Positions 1 to 12,600 of a DNA stretch of 64,000 nucleotides are shown here, piece by piece; the first letter of the stretch is position 1; each line of letters opens with the position of its first letter. The DNA lies in assembly GCA_037043455.1 (NCBI GenBank), contig JAWPHD010004494.1, positions 122,454 through 186,453 of the forward strand, given 5' to 3'. Origin of the DNA: Cyrtodaria siliqua. Lineage: Eukaryota; Mollusca; Bivalvia; Adapedonta; Hiatellidae. A program made the position numbers and the translations under genes. The notes beneath the pieces were generated by a model, which searched no databases, was not told the DNA's origin, and saw nothing but the letters and a program-made list of their open reading frames with translations.

Positions 1-109
1 AGTCTACATAGTCTGAATTCTCAAAATATGTAAGTTATATATAATTCGTCGTCAGAAGGTTTAGAAATGTGAATGTTTTGGGCGGATAATTTTATCTTCT
101 TTTAATAAA

Positions 110-1894
110 CGTTCTAATACTGAAGGATACCGGATCATATAGGTGAACTGTAACGTTCTAATGCTAAGGATAGTCTGATCATATAGGCGAACTGTAACGT
201 TCTAATGCTAAAGGATAGATGTATCATATAGGTTAACTTTAACGTTATAATGCTGAAGGATAGCCGGATCATATAGGTGAACTGTAACGTTATAATGCTG
301 AAGGATAGCCGGATCATACAGGTGAACTGTAACGTTCTAATGCTGAAGGATAGCCGGATCATATAGGTGAACTGTAACGTTCTAATGCTGAAGGATAGCC
401 GGATCATATAGGTGAACTGTAACGTTCTAATGCTGAAAGATAGCCGGATCATATAGGTGAACTGTAACGTTCTAATGCTGAAGGATAGCCGGCTCATATA
501 GGTGAACTGTAACTTTCTAATGCTGAAAGATAGCCGGATCATATAGGTGAACTGCTGAATGATAGCCGGATCATATAGGTGAACTGCTGAATGATAGCCG
601 GATCATATAGGTGAAATACTGAATGATAGCCGGATCATATAGGTGAACTGTAACGTTCTAATGCTGAAGGATAGCCGGATCATATAGGTGAACTGTAACG
701 TTCTAATGCTGAAGGATAGCCGGATCATATAGGTGAACTGTAACGTTCTAATGCTGAAGGATAGCCGGATCATATAGGTGAACTGTAACGTTCTAATGCT
801 GAAGGATAGCCGGATCATATAGGTGAACTGTAACGTTCTAATGCTGAAAGATAGCCGGATCATATAGGTGAACTGTAACGTTCTAATGCTGAAGGATAGC
901 CGGCTCATATAGGTGAACTGTAACTTTCTAATGCTGAAAGATAGCCGGATCATATAGGTGAACTGCTGAATGATAGCCGGATCATATAGGTGAACTGCTG
1001 AATGATAGCCGGATCATATAGGTGAAATACTGAATGATAGCCGGATCATATAGGTGAACTGTAACGTTCTAATGCTGAAGGATAGCCGGATCATATAGGT
1101 GAACTGTAACGTTCTAATGCTGAAGGATAGCCGGATTATAGAGGTGAACTGTAACGTTCTAATGCTGAAGGCTAGCCGGATCATATAGGTGAACTGTAAC
1201 GTTCTAATGCTGAAGGATAGCCGGATCATAGAGGTGAACTGTAACTTTCTAATGCTGAAAGATAGCCGGATCATATAGGTGAAATGCTGAATGATAGCCG
1301 GATCATATAGGTGATCTGTAACGTTCTAATGCTGAAGGATAGCCGGATCATATAGGTGAACTGTAACTTCTAATGCTGAAAGATAGCCGGATCATAGAGG
1401 TGAACTGTAACGTTCTAATGCTGAAGGATAGCCGGATCATAGAGGTGAACTGTAACGTTCTAATGCTGAAGGATAGCCGAATCATATAGGTGAACTGTAA
1501 CGTTCTAATGCTGAAGGTAAGCCGGATCATATAGGTGAACTGTAACGTTCTAATGCTGAAGGATAGCCGGATCATAGAGGTGAACTGTAACGTTCTAATG
1601 CTGAAGGATAGCCGGATCATAGAGGTGAACTGTAACTTTCTAATGCTGAAGGATAGCCGGATCATATAGGTGAACTGTAACGTTCTAATGCTGAAGGATA
1701 GCCGGATCATATAGGTGAACTGTAACGTTCTAATGCTGAAGGATAGCCGGATCATATAGGTGAACTGTAACTTTCTAATGCTAAAAGATAGTCGGATCAT
1801 ATAGGTGAAATGCTGAATGATAGCCGGATCATATAGGTAAAATGCTGAATGATAGCCGGATCATATAGGTGAACTGTAACGTTCTAATGCTGAA
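110..1894. repeat. 45-bp minisatellite, left part
   Basis: Tandem copies of a 45-bp unit carrying the core GGATCATATAGGTGAACTG followed by TAACGTTCTAATGCTGAAGG. Most copies differ by one or two bases. Shortened units of about 32 bp, lacking the TAACGTTCTAA segment, recur near 541-620, 950-1040 and 1270-1310, and blocks repeat at about 411 bp, so there is higher-order structure. Because 45 is a multiple of 3, the minus strand stays open and gives false proteins of a 15-residue repeat; I do not call these genes. Confidence 0.95.
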
Positions 1895-2218
1895 TTGAAT
1901 TGAATTGAATGTTGTTTAACGGCTCATCAACACAGTATAGGTTATTTAGAGCCGCCCCAGAGAGAGGGGAAGGATACATAGGAATCCGGGAACCTGCCCT
2001 ACTCTTATTATCGAATAGATTCCTATGGTTCTTTAACGTGCTCGGAGGATAGACCGATACACGAGACCGCCCGGTTTACGTCCCCATCCGACGGACGAGG
2101 CTAAGGAAAAGTGTCTTGCCCAAGAACACACCGACGGAACTCAGTGGCACCACGGAGGATTGAACCCGGGGCCTCCGGTTACAAATCCGCCGCGCTACCG
2201 ACTGCGCCACGCCAGCCC
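1895..2218 (-). mobile_element. tRNA-derived SINE inserted in the minisatellite
   Basis: Read on the minus strand, the element begins near 2218 with a tRNA-like head: A-box-like TGGCGCAGTCGG and B-box-like GGGTTCAATCC. A central part containing CTTGGGCAAGACAC follows, and the element ends at 1895 in a short ATTCA-type tail. The 12 bases TCTAATGCTGAA flank it on both sides (1883-1894 and 2219-2230), as expected for a target-site duplication. The same core occurs in the SINE at 38213, and the same tail at 35080. I did not assign a named SINE family. Confidence 0.85.
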
Positions 2219-3334
2219 TCTAATGCTGAAGGATAGCCGGATCATATAGGTGAACTGTAACGTTCTAATGCTGAAGGATAGCCGGATCATAGAGGTGAAC
2301 TGTAACGTTCTAATGCTGAAGGATAGCCGGATCATATAGGTGAACTGTACCGTTCTAATGCTGAAGGATAGCCGGATCATATAGGTGAACTGTAACGTTC
2401 TAATGCTGAAGGATAGCCGGATCATATAGGTGAACTGTAACGTTCTAATGCTGAAGGATAGCCGGATCATATAGGTGAACTGTAACGTTCTAATGCTGAA
2501 GGATAGCCGGATCATAGAGGTGAACTGTAACGTTCTAATGCTGAAGGATAGCCGGATCATATAGGTGAACTGTAACGTTCTAATGCTGAAGGTAAGCCGG
2601 ATCATATAGGTGAACTGTAACGTTCTAATGCTGAAGAATAGCCGGATCATAGAGGTGAACTGTAACGTTCTAATGCTGAAGGATAGCCGGATCATAGAGG
2701 TGAACTGTAACTTTCTAATGCTGAAGGATAGCCGGATCATATAGGTGAACTGTAACGTTCTAATGCTGAAGGATAGCCGGATCATATAGGTGAACTGTAA
2801 CGTTCTAATGCTGAAGGATAGCCGGATCATATAGGTGAACTGTAACTTTCTAATGCTGAAAGATAGCCGGATCATATAGGTGAAATGCTGAATGATAGCC
2901 GGATCATATAGGTGAAATGCTGAATGATAGCCGGATCATATAGGTGAACTGTAACGTTCTAATGCTGAAGGATAGCCGGATCATATAGGTGAACTGTAAC
3001 GTTCTAATGCTGAAGGATAGCCGGATCATAGAGGTGAACTGTAACGTTCTAATGCTGAAGGATAGCCAGATCATATAGGTGAACTGTAACGTTCTAATGC
3101 TGAAGGATAGCCGGATCATATAGGTGAACTGTAACGTTCTAATGCTGAAGGATAGCCGGCTCATATAGGTGAACTGTAACTTTCTAATGCTGAAAGATAG
3201 CCGGATCATATAGGTGAAATGCTGAATGATAGCCGGATCATATAGGTGAATTGCTGAATGATAGCCGGATCATATAGGTGAACTGTAACGTTCTAATGCT
3301 GAAGGATAGCCGGATCATATAGGTGAACTGTAAC
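2219..3334. repeat. 45-bp minisatellite, right part
   Basis: This continues the 45-bp array after the SINE. The order of variant units (those with CATAGAGG in place of CATATAGG, and those with GGTAAGCC) matches the block at about 1348-1800, so part of the array arose by block duplication rather than unit by unit. It ends abruptly at GTGAACTGTAAC before unique sequence. Confidence 0.95.
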
Positions 3335-4259
3335 AGGATAAGTTAATGGTCTGTAGGCGATCTGGAGAAAAATGGCGCCAATACAAATATAGGAGAAACC
3401 CTGATAATGTGCTTAGGTGTCATATGCATTAACAAAGCCGCATACGTTTTTATTTATTTCATTTATGAAAATGTTTGGATTGGAAAACACGACGAATCGA
3501 TGCATTTTGTTATTAAATCATCCATAATAATACATTTTAGGGATGTATACTGCTAGCAGTTGGTCATATTCCAAGCAGTTGGCCATAACGTGAAGTTAGA
3601 TAACAAAACAATAATGTATTACTGATTTGTGTTTAAAAAACTAGCCGAGTCGTCAAGCTTTCCTGATCAAACTATTGCATTAACAATAATTAAATCGATT
3701 CTGTTATGGGGCTTAGATTCCCCACATGGATAAAACCAAGTCGGAGCAACCGCCAGTGAAAATATTGACTAGATGAGTCTAAAATGTCTTTGTTATGGAC
3801 ATGTAAATGTGTTTTCCATTCTTTTTTTTGGCAGTAATTATATAGTTCAACAATTAAATAACAAATAAAGTTGGCGTTCAGTAAGTGATGCAATCGGTAT
3901 TGAAACATTATTTCAGTTGTATAGCAGCACTCTTCGAGTCTTATTTCTTCCGAGAACGATCCTTATCAGCATGTTTTTGTGTTTAACTAGCAAGACAAAT
4001 GTATAACAAACATGCATTTGAAAGCTTAAGCCACGTAGAGCTTGTTTAAATAGCAAACCAGGGGGAAATGTGGGAGGGGTGTAAGGAAAAATGGATACGA
4101 CTTACGACGGGTTATGATACGACCACGCTCGGAGTATAAAACACAAATGATACGACGAACTCGGAGTATAATATTCACTTATTTAAGCTCTTATATGAAA
4201 TTAAAAGTATTTGATAGCATTTCTATTCATTTTGTATTTGATCTTTATAAAATGTATCC
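3335..4259. other. Intergenic, no gene seen
   Basis: AT-rich sequence with no convincing coding frame, splice-bounded exon or recognised element. The short open frame on the minus strand near 3690-3908 has no recognisable domain. Confidence 0.6.
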
Positions 4260-4940
4260 ATATTGTTGATATTATTAACAGCTCGGCAAAGTTCGAAAAC
4301 CAGCTATATCGGACCAGTAACTGAAGAGTTATGGCCCCTTGAATTTATGGGGAAATGCCTTATTCAGCGCTGTGAACACTCTAGCACCTTCATTTTGTAT
4401 TTGATCTTTACCAAACTTTGCCAGTGCCTTTATATCAATGAAAACTCGGACAAATTCGAAAACCTGCCAGATGCAATTAGTAACACTAGAATTATGGCCC
4501 TTGTTTTGCTGGGGATAAAATTAAGCCTTGTGAACACTCTATCTCCTTTATTTTGTATTTGATCTTCACGATACTTCGCAAGAGTGTCCGTCGTCCGTCC
4601 GTCGTCTGTTAACTTTTTAACGCGATAGGGCTTCATTATTAATCGGATCTTTACGACACTTTGCCAGTGTCTTTATATCAATAAAAGCTCGGATGAGTTC
4701 GAAAACCAGCCGTATCGGATTGGTAACACCAGAGTTATGGCTCTTGTTTTGTTGCAAAAATGTCATATTCAGCCTTGTGAACACTCCAGCACCTTCATTT
4801 TGCATTCGACATTTACCAAACTTGGCCAGATTGTTGATATTGATAAAAGCTCATATAAGTTTAAAAAGCAGCTACATCAGACCAGGAACACTAGAGTTAC
4901 GTGCCCTTGAATTATAGAAAAATACTATTTTCAGCCTTGT
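4260..4940. repeat. Degenerate ~160-bp tandem repeat
   Basis: Four diverged copies share, in order, AGCTCGG, TTCGAAAACCAGC, AGAGTTATGGCCCTTG and GTGAACACTC. The anchor TTCGAAAACC lies near 4293, 4452, 4698 and, decayed, 4858. About 85 extra bases sit between the second and third copies. The motif GAGTTATGGCCCTTG is typical of interspersed repeats in mollusc genomes (general knowledge, not searched here). Confidence 0.7.
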
Positions 4941-6337
4941 GGATGTATTGGATAAAATAGAAATCCGTGCTGAGATCTGAAAAGGAGGATATGGATTCTT
5001 AATTCCGTATTTGTTTTATCCATCGTTGATGAACACATATTAGCTATCAATACTTAGGCGTAGGAACGTTTCTGGTACTGGGTAGGGATTGCGTCTTTGG
5101 GGAGGGGGGTGGGGCAAATTAAAAAATACTTTTCGGAAAGCTAAAGCACACTCTGAACATTGGGGTGAGGGCGGACCCCCACTGCCCCCGGCTCCTACGC
5201 CTATGCAATATAACAATAATAATGAAATCCTATAATATTCACCATTGTTCGTTTTATCCGAACTCCGATTTCGTTCGTATCACCATTTGTTTATCCGTCG
5301 TCAACCGTCGTCAACCGTCGTCAACCTTACCCTAAAATTGTGACACCACCGATAGATCACACTACTTCATTCATACTCGGGTGTTTTAACGCATGCAAAC
5401 TATTTTGTTATCTATAGGAAGGATGAGTGCTTGTAAATCCTTTAAAACAGATATTAAAAGTCGACAAAAAACAAAGAAAGTGTCCGTTTTCTGCAATTTA
5501 GAAGGACTTTATCAACAGACGTTAGCATTAAAAAGCTAACAATAAATCAAACTCCATACATTTTTTATTATTTAAGAGTGAAAATATTAACAAACAAATA
5601 TCGCTCAAAAATCCGATTGAAAAATACGTTTTCGTGTCTTTCAGACACAACTAGGAATTATTTTCACTGACGGATGATCCGCATTCGTCGTATTGCTCCG
5701 ACGTGGTTTTATCCGGATACCGGAGTGTAGTTTACTGCAAATATACATTTAATATGTAACTGAAACACGATATAGGGGAGGGGGTGTAGTTTACTGCAAA
5801 TGTACATTAAATATGTAACTGAAACACAATATAATGGTTTTACTCTTATTTGGATTGATACCCATTGATCTAGTGGCTTTAAACACGGATATAAACGGTG
5901 ACAAAACCAACATTAGTCAGCGCCTTATTAAGTTTGTCACGAATGAGAAAAATACCTATTTGATCCAATCGGGACCAGGTAGACATACCCAATTGAACAC
6001 GAAGTATGAATGGGTTAATCTATACCCAATTGAACACGAAATCTAAATTTAGTAACAATTATTATGTATAGCAATGATACTATTAGCATAGGTTAATGCT
6101 TGAGCGTGCGTGTGGTTTAAAGCCGCTAATAATGTCACGTGGTTTTCCATATATGGTCATTTTACAGCAAAAGTGTTCCGTTAACCGCTTTCATTCATAA
6201 ACAATATTAGATTAATCTGTTAGATTAAACTAGCTTGAATGATTTGAACCGTTTAGCGTTATGCTGTCCGAGTTTGTTATGAGAACATGACTAACAAATT
6301 CGTGATTTTGATAATTAAATACGTCAATGAGCGGCTG
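4941..6337. other. Intergenic; short tandem duplication at 5726-5833
   Basis: The only structure seen is a direct duplication of about 63 bp (TGTAGTTTACTGCAAAT to CTGAAACAC) at 5726-5833 and a CGTCGTCAAC triplet near 5296. No exon is recognised. Confidence 0.6.
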
Positions 6338-6345
6338 TATAAAAG
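6338..6345 (+). promoter_or_regulatory. Possible TATA box of the metalloprotease gene
   Basis: TATAAAAG lies 201 bases upstream of the start codon at 6539. The pyrimidine-rich stretch near 6353-6370 would be a plausible start site. TTTTTCAACAG ends just before the leader at 6530, so a 5' UTR intron is also possible. This is consensus-based only. Confidence 0.4.
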
Positions 6346-6538
6346 CTGGATTGTCTTACCTTTCCCTCAGAACATTTTCCTCGTTTTAAAATAAGGCACA
6401 TGTTTTCGGAGTTTGAATAATTTCTAATTTTGCTTTACAAATATATATTTATAATATTGTATAATAGACACAAAGGTTTCCATCTAACGTTGTAATTAAG
6501 AAGTTGTAAATAACGGTGTTTTTTCAACAGAAGTGAAG

Positions 6539-6641
6539 ATGACGCTAACAAAGAATGTATCTGTATGGTTGTTGTTAGTCTGTGTTACGACAGTTATATG
6601 CAGTGCAGTGGATTTGTATTCACATTTACAAAAACATGATG
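6539..6641 (+). CDS. Metalloprotease exon 1: start and signal peptide
   Basis: The ATG opens MTLTKNVSVWLLLVCVTTV, a short basic start followed by a hydrophobic core and small residues near ICSA. This is a classic secretion signal. The exon ends in phase 1 at a GT donor (6642). The signal and the downstream furin site together support this start. Confidence 0.85.
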
Positions 6642-9600
6642 GTACGATACTTACAATAATATATTGTCAAATATATTTATAATTGTTAGCTTTAGATGGA
6701 ACATTGTTATTCGTTCTCATCACAGTGTGTTGTCGATATCTTTTACTTAATGAATTATATGAATTTCTATTTATTGTTTCTTTTTCTTTTTTTATAAGGT
6801 TAATTTATGACAATAGATATACACATATGTACTCTGAATGACTTTGATACTTTTAATAAATTAAATAACTAGTGGTTCATCTTGTAGCTTAGAGTAGACT
6901 GCTTAGTGGTAAGTATAGAATGCGTTATGGAAAAGAAGATAAAAAATATTATTTGTTGTTAAACATTGTTGAAGGACACTAGTTGAACTTTGAAACTAAA
7001 CGATTTTATTCTGGTATATTTTAGAGGTATACGTCAGACAAATTACGCGTAGAACAGAAAGAAGTGTCGAAGGAGATTTAGAGGATGATACAGAGGCCAA
7101 TTTTACATTTCCGCGGAAAATGGCATTTTCTTTCACAGTGAATGGGAAAAAAATTAAACTTAATCTACGATTGAATGAGAAACAACGCTCGCATGTACCG
7201 GTGAATTTGGTATCAAAAACTGGAATTTCACACTATAAAGACGAATCTCAAAGGGTAAGTCTAAACATTGTCAACATTACTGAACAATTATAAGCCCGTA
7301 GATAAGAACCAATATGTATAAATAATTGTATGTATAGTTAATTGGTTGTTTATCCCAATCTGGATAACAAATTGAGTGTATTAAAATGTTTGCTTGAAGG
7401 ATATGTTAAGTCCAAATAAGTTTATATTTCTTGCAAGGATATGCCAATAAGCAAATGTGTGTGCATTTGTATTTAACACACACTGTGGTGAAACACTGTT
7501 TGATACACTTGGCCGGTGATGAACCAAATTTTACAGGTTTCGTTAGAATAATTTTCCATTGTTCTTATCCAGTGTCAATATAAATTAATAAAGTTACATT
7601 TTTAAAAAAAATGTAAATATGGCTGAATATCACTTAATCGATTTAAATTTAGTTTAACATTTACAGCATAGTGATAGCGACACTTTATTTCTGTAACAGC
7701 GTGTGACAAGCCACTTTCCCATGATATAACGTAATCTGGCTTTCATTGTTTGAATGGGTTGATAACATCTGTTGATGTCCCGACACCTATTGTGTTTGTA
7801 GTTGCATCTTCATGTAGTATTAATAATGAACGTTTTCCAAATGATCACTTGTTTTAAATGCTTTTGTTACTTATTAATCCAGTATTGTTTCCCCCCAATC
7901 GTTTTCACAATAACGCGTGTGAAATATTAAATCTTTACTATGATATACAGATATCGATGCGAATGTACTGACCTACACATATTAAATACTGATCCACGAG
8001 TGACAGCATTGAGTTCAATATTATCCTCACATTCATATGTGCCTTCATTGTGGTTTCTCAGTTACAAGACGTATGGACTTTGAACCTTACAATCACATCC
8101 AAGCACACATGCACACGCATACCTACACTCACGCGCGCACGCATGCACGAACGCATGAGCGCACGCATGCGTGCATGCTCATACATGAATGCACGCATAC
8201 ACGAACGCAAGTTTGCAACACGTAAAATAAAATAAAAAACCTACACAGACTTTGTATTTAATTGATATCGTGTATTTTCAAGAAATATTAATACACTTTT
8301 AAAGTAAAATAATTGTAATTTAATTACTAATTTAAAAGTGTTATTAATATTTAATTTCAGGATTATGCATTTTATCAAGTACTAGACGAAACGGTGGGTG
8401 CTGCGGTCATGGTGAGATGTGTGAATTTCACATTACCCTGTCACATAGTAAGCTATACGTTACGTACTTGTTGATTATATCTTTGTTGCTGTTGTCGTCA
8501 TTGGTGATGAATATGATGATAATGACGAGATTTATCATGATGATGATGGAAGAAAGATAATAACACTTTAAGATACAATGATTTGTAGGAAATGATGAAG
8601 AGAAGTATAATAGTTGTATATTATTTGGGTTTTAGAAGGAAGGTAATTTAGGTGACGTTTGAACCGTGGGTTGTATTGCATATGATGCTGTTAGTACATA
8701 TGGCTGGACGATTTGATATCAGCATGATAGTTTGATCAGTATGAGTGTTTTCAATGCTGGTGTTACAGATAATATAATAATGTTGACATGCCACAAGTTT
8801 AGAGTTTGTGGAAAAGTAATCCCGTCATAATGTATATTCAAAACCAATGGATGAGTTTATCAACCCCATCATATATTACGCCACGTAGTATACCCTCGTA
8901 TTTCACACCTATGTTAAACTTAAATAGTATTCGGTTTTCAAGCGGTGGGCATCAGACGGATAGTGGAATTAATGAACACAGTATACTCTAAGGAAGAGAA
9001 GCAAGCAATCCACATATCAGATACTATAGTTAATGTTGTCAGTACATAGACGTAGCGCGGACTAAATGACCTTAACAATAAAACAAAGCGAAAGATAGTA
9101 TCTAGGGCACTACTTATGAAATATACATTGTATATTGTACCCTACATGAATAAGAGACCGAGCGTTTACATGAAATAATACTACGTTTTCTACCTAAAGC
9201 CCAAAAGGACGGTGACGTTGGATGTTTGTCTGCAATCTTGTCTTGTCGTGCCCTCAATGGTGTATTCTCTTGTTGCTCTGGCTTCTGCCAAATCATTGAG
9301 TACCTTCGTTGTGGCTTTCTAGGGTATTTTGTTTTTGTATTTATATATACACGAGCATCTTTGTGTTTTATTTATATCGCCTATTAATGCTGCTTTGTTG
9401 GTCAGAGAAAGTGCATGGCGGGGATTTCTTTATTTACACTGTCCCGTTTTATTGGGTTTACAGTAGGGTAAGTGTGAGGTTTGGTGCATCCTAGAACCTG
9501 GTTTAAACCCCCAGCGGCCTTTTTTGCCACTGACCATTTCATGGCGGTAGCCCTATTGTCAACCCTTTTGTGTTTGTGATGTCTTATTTGGCATTTTATT

Positions 9601-12600
9601 CATCAGTACATTTTCTCTGTGTGTCATCCTTGAATGCTGCTTTTCCTGTTCGATTTTTATATCTATATTTCTATATACATGCAGGTCGGAAGTTTCCAGT
9701 TGGGTGATGAGGAGTATATGATAGAGCCAAATACAGACAAACCAAAACTAGTCTCCAAGGTAGCGCATACAATATACAAGATTCCGGCACGACATGGTGA
9801 AGATGCGTATAAGAGCGATACTGTGGTCAAAACAGTTGGTAAGTTGTAGTCTATACATTATGCAAGACGCCGGCGCAAACAATGATGATGCATTTTAGGC
9901 GATATTAGTAATAAATTGTGTTACCAGCTTAAATAATACCTGTTTATAATTTGTGAGTTGCGTTGTCTTGTCTTTTGACGATTAATATTCTATTGAGTTA
10001 TTCTTTTTGGAAATTGACGATATGAAAAGAGAGGTGTGTGCACATTAACCGCAGTGAATGCTCTTCAATAACACGTTTTACCAGAGAAATACCCACACCA
10101 CGACAATGGCTATGCGTTATGTTATGATGTCATGCACACGTAGTTACTCTCTGTACATTTTAGTTTTAGTAAGTTCGTTTCTAAATCAAATAAATATTAC
10201 AAATGAAAATATTAAATGATAGAAGGCTAACTTGAAGAGAAATAAGTACACTTTACATTCGAAATCTAATGAATAATAAATAAACAAACTCCGCTGTCAG
10301 TGGATTGGTTTTACATTCCAAAAACAGCAGAAAGCAAATAATGTGAAGATATGTCACATGTGTGCCCATTTATGATGTAATGTTTCCCCCTATCCCTTAA
10401 AGTTAGATACGTTTTAGGGTCCTTGAATGCTACATTTCTTGTTCGACGTGTATATCTAGTGCTCTGATTCATTGCATTCCTTGAATCCTACCGCTCATTA
10501 TTTAACCAACATAATGCTGTTGTGTTTTCAGAAGCAACTGGAGATATCAGGTCTCAACATCAGGAAATAAAAGACAGAAGGAAACGTCAGACGTTTGGAC
10601 TAGTAAACCACATAGTGGAAATTGAAATGGTGATTGACTATTCAATTTACAATTTGTAAGTATACTCTATCATATAAATCATTCTACTATTTCACAGACA
10701 GACTATTATTTGTGTGTATTTTTTTAAATATCTAATAAGGTAAATAGAGAATACTATGTCGTTACTTTTAACTGTTAGGTTTATTAAGCGAGGCTTAATC
10801 AGAGTAAACATTTTCCCCATATCAACAAAATGGTAGAGTTGTGAAACTCTTTAGCAAGAATAAAAAAGACACAGATTATCCACAGTTTCTGTATGGTTTA
10901 GCAGTTTTATCTAATAAACGTAATGTTACGTTTAACGTGGACACCGCCATACTGTTTTCTTTATGACATGTTATGACGTCAGATAACGTTATTTACAATA
11001 AACGTCAAAGTATTACGCGTGCCTTTGCTTTAACAGTCACTGCCCACCACTTTAATAAGGCGAAATGTACATACCTCCATAGCAAATCAGATTTAAGAGA
11101 ACATCTACATATAATTTACATTATTGTTAAAAGATAGTTTGTGTATTGTATTTATGCAGTAGTGACAGTGTTTATTTAACAAAGTACACATCTTGTCAAT
11201 GTATAGAAATATTGCTTATAGAATAAGTGATGCATATATATTACCTTGTTATGTATACATATACGTTATTATTTATATTGATAACAATTTCTACAGTTGG
11301 TTACAAAGACTTGGGAATAATGTTCAGGCGACAATTGAAATCATCAAGGAATATTATGAACAAGTAGCAAATGGGGTAAGTTTTTTCATATGCAATGCCG
11401 TTTCAAACAATAAATATAAAAATATCGGACAGGGAAAGTAGCATTCAAGGAGGACAGTCAACCACAAAACACAGAAACAAGCACGCAAACAGACAAACAC
11501 GCAAACAGACAAACACGCAAACAGACAAACAGACAAACACGCAAACAGACAAACACGCAAACAGACAAACACGAGTTCATTGTAAATATAAGTAGTGTAC
11601 TTCTTCTGCAGTTATAGTTAAAGAACACGTACACTACATTGATCTAATGGGTTTTATTTTATTTTGTGTGTGTGAAAACTTCCATGAGAGTAGCTCGTAG
11701 AAAATGCGTTCCATTCGGACAATGTATGTGTATGTTTGGCGTTATAGCTACCGTTTACCGTTTATCATTCGTTACGCACATCTATGATGTTTTAAAAATA
11801 TGGATGCAATATGTTTGGACTGTTCGCATTGATACGTTGAATTCGGAAAACGACCCTATACAAATCTTTAAAAAGTATGCAAGCCTTGTAAAATAAATGT
11901 GATACATTATTTCTGGAAACACAATTTATAAGTGTCACAGCCTATTTATGACGCTACGTATTGTCTCTCGTCTTTAGATGGACATTAGATACACAACAAC
12001 AACAACCAACTACATGACGGTTGATATCGTTCCACTACAGATAACTATTATACAGGTAACGTTTCATGCTCATGTACCGTGTCTTAGACATCATGATGTA
12101 CATACATATATAATCACTTGGCATACAGGTAAATATAGATCATGATGTACATACATATATAATCACTTGGCATACAGGTAAATATAGATCATGATGTACA
12201 TACATATATAATCACTTGGCATACAGGTAAATATAGATCATGATGTACATACATATATAATCACTTGGCATACAGGTAAATATAGATCATGATGTACATA
12301 CATATATAATCACTTGGCATACAGGTAAATATAGATATTCGGAAGAATTCTCATCATATGTTCGATGAGTTTAATGTACAAAATCTACAATGAAGTCCAT
12401 TTCGCTAAATGAACCAACGTGCAACACGTTTATTTCTTTAAATATGTCCAGTATTGAAACCATGTGTATATGATACGCAATGGAATGCTGCATACAGCAG
12501 TGAGATAGATAGAGATATAGAGGATCTGACATGAGTTGTCGTTTCATACAAAATTTTATTAAACTCGTCCAGGAATTTGTTATTAAGCTCGCCGGAGGCG

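Noticed and set aside
135..3209. Long minus-strand open frames of a 15-residue repeat (RLSFSIRTLQFTYMI type)
   Set aside because: The 45-bp unit is a multiple of three without a stop in that frame. There is no non-repeat coding flank and no splice logic.
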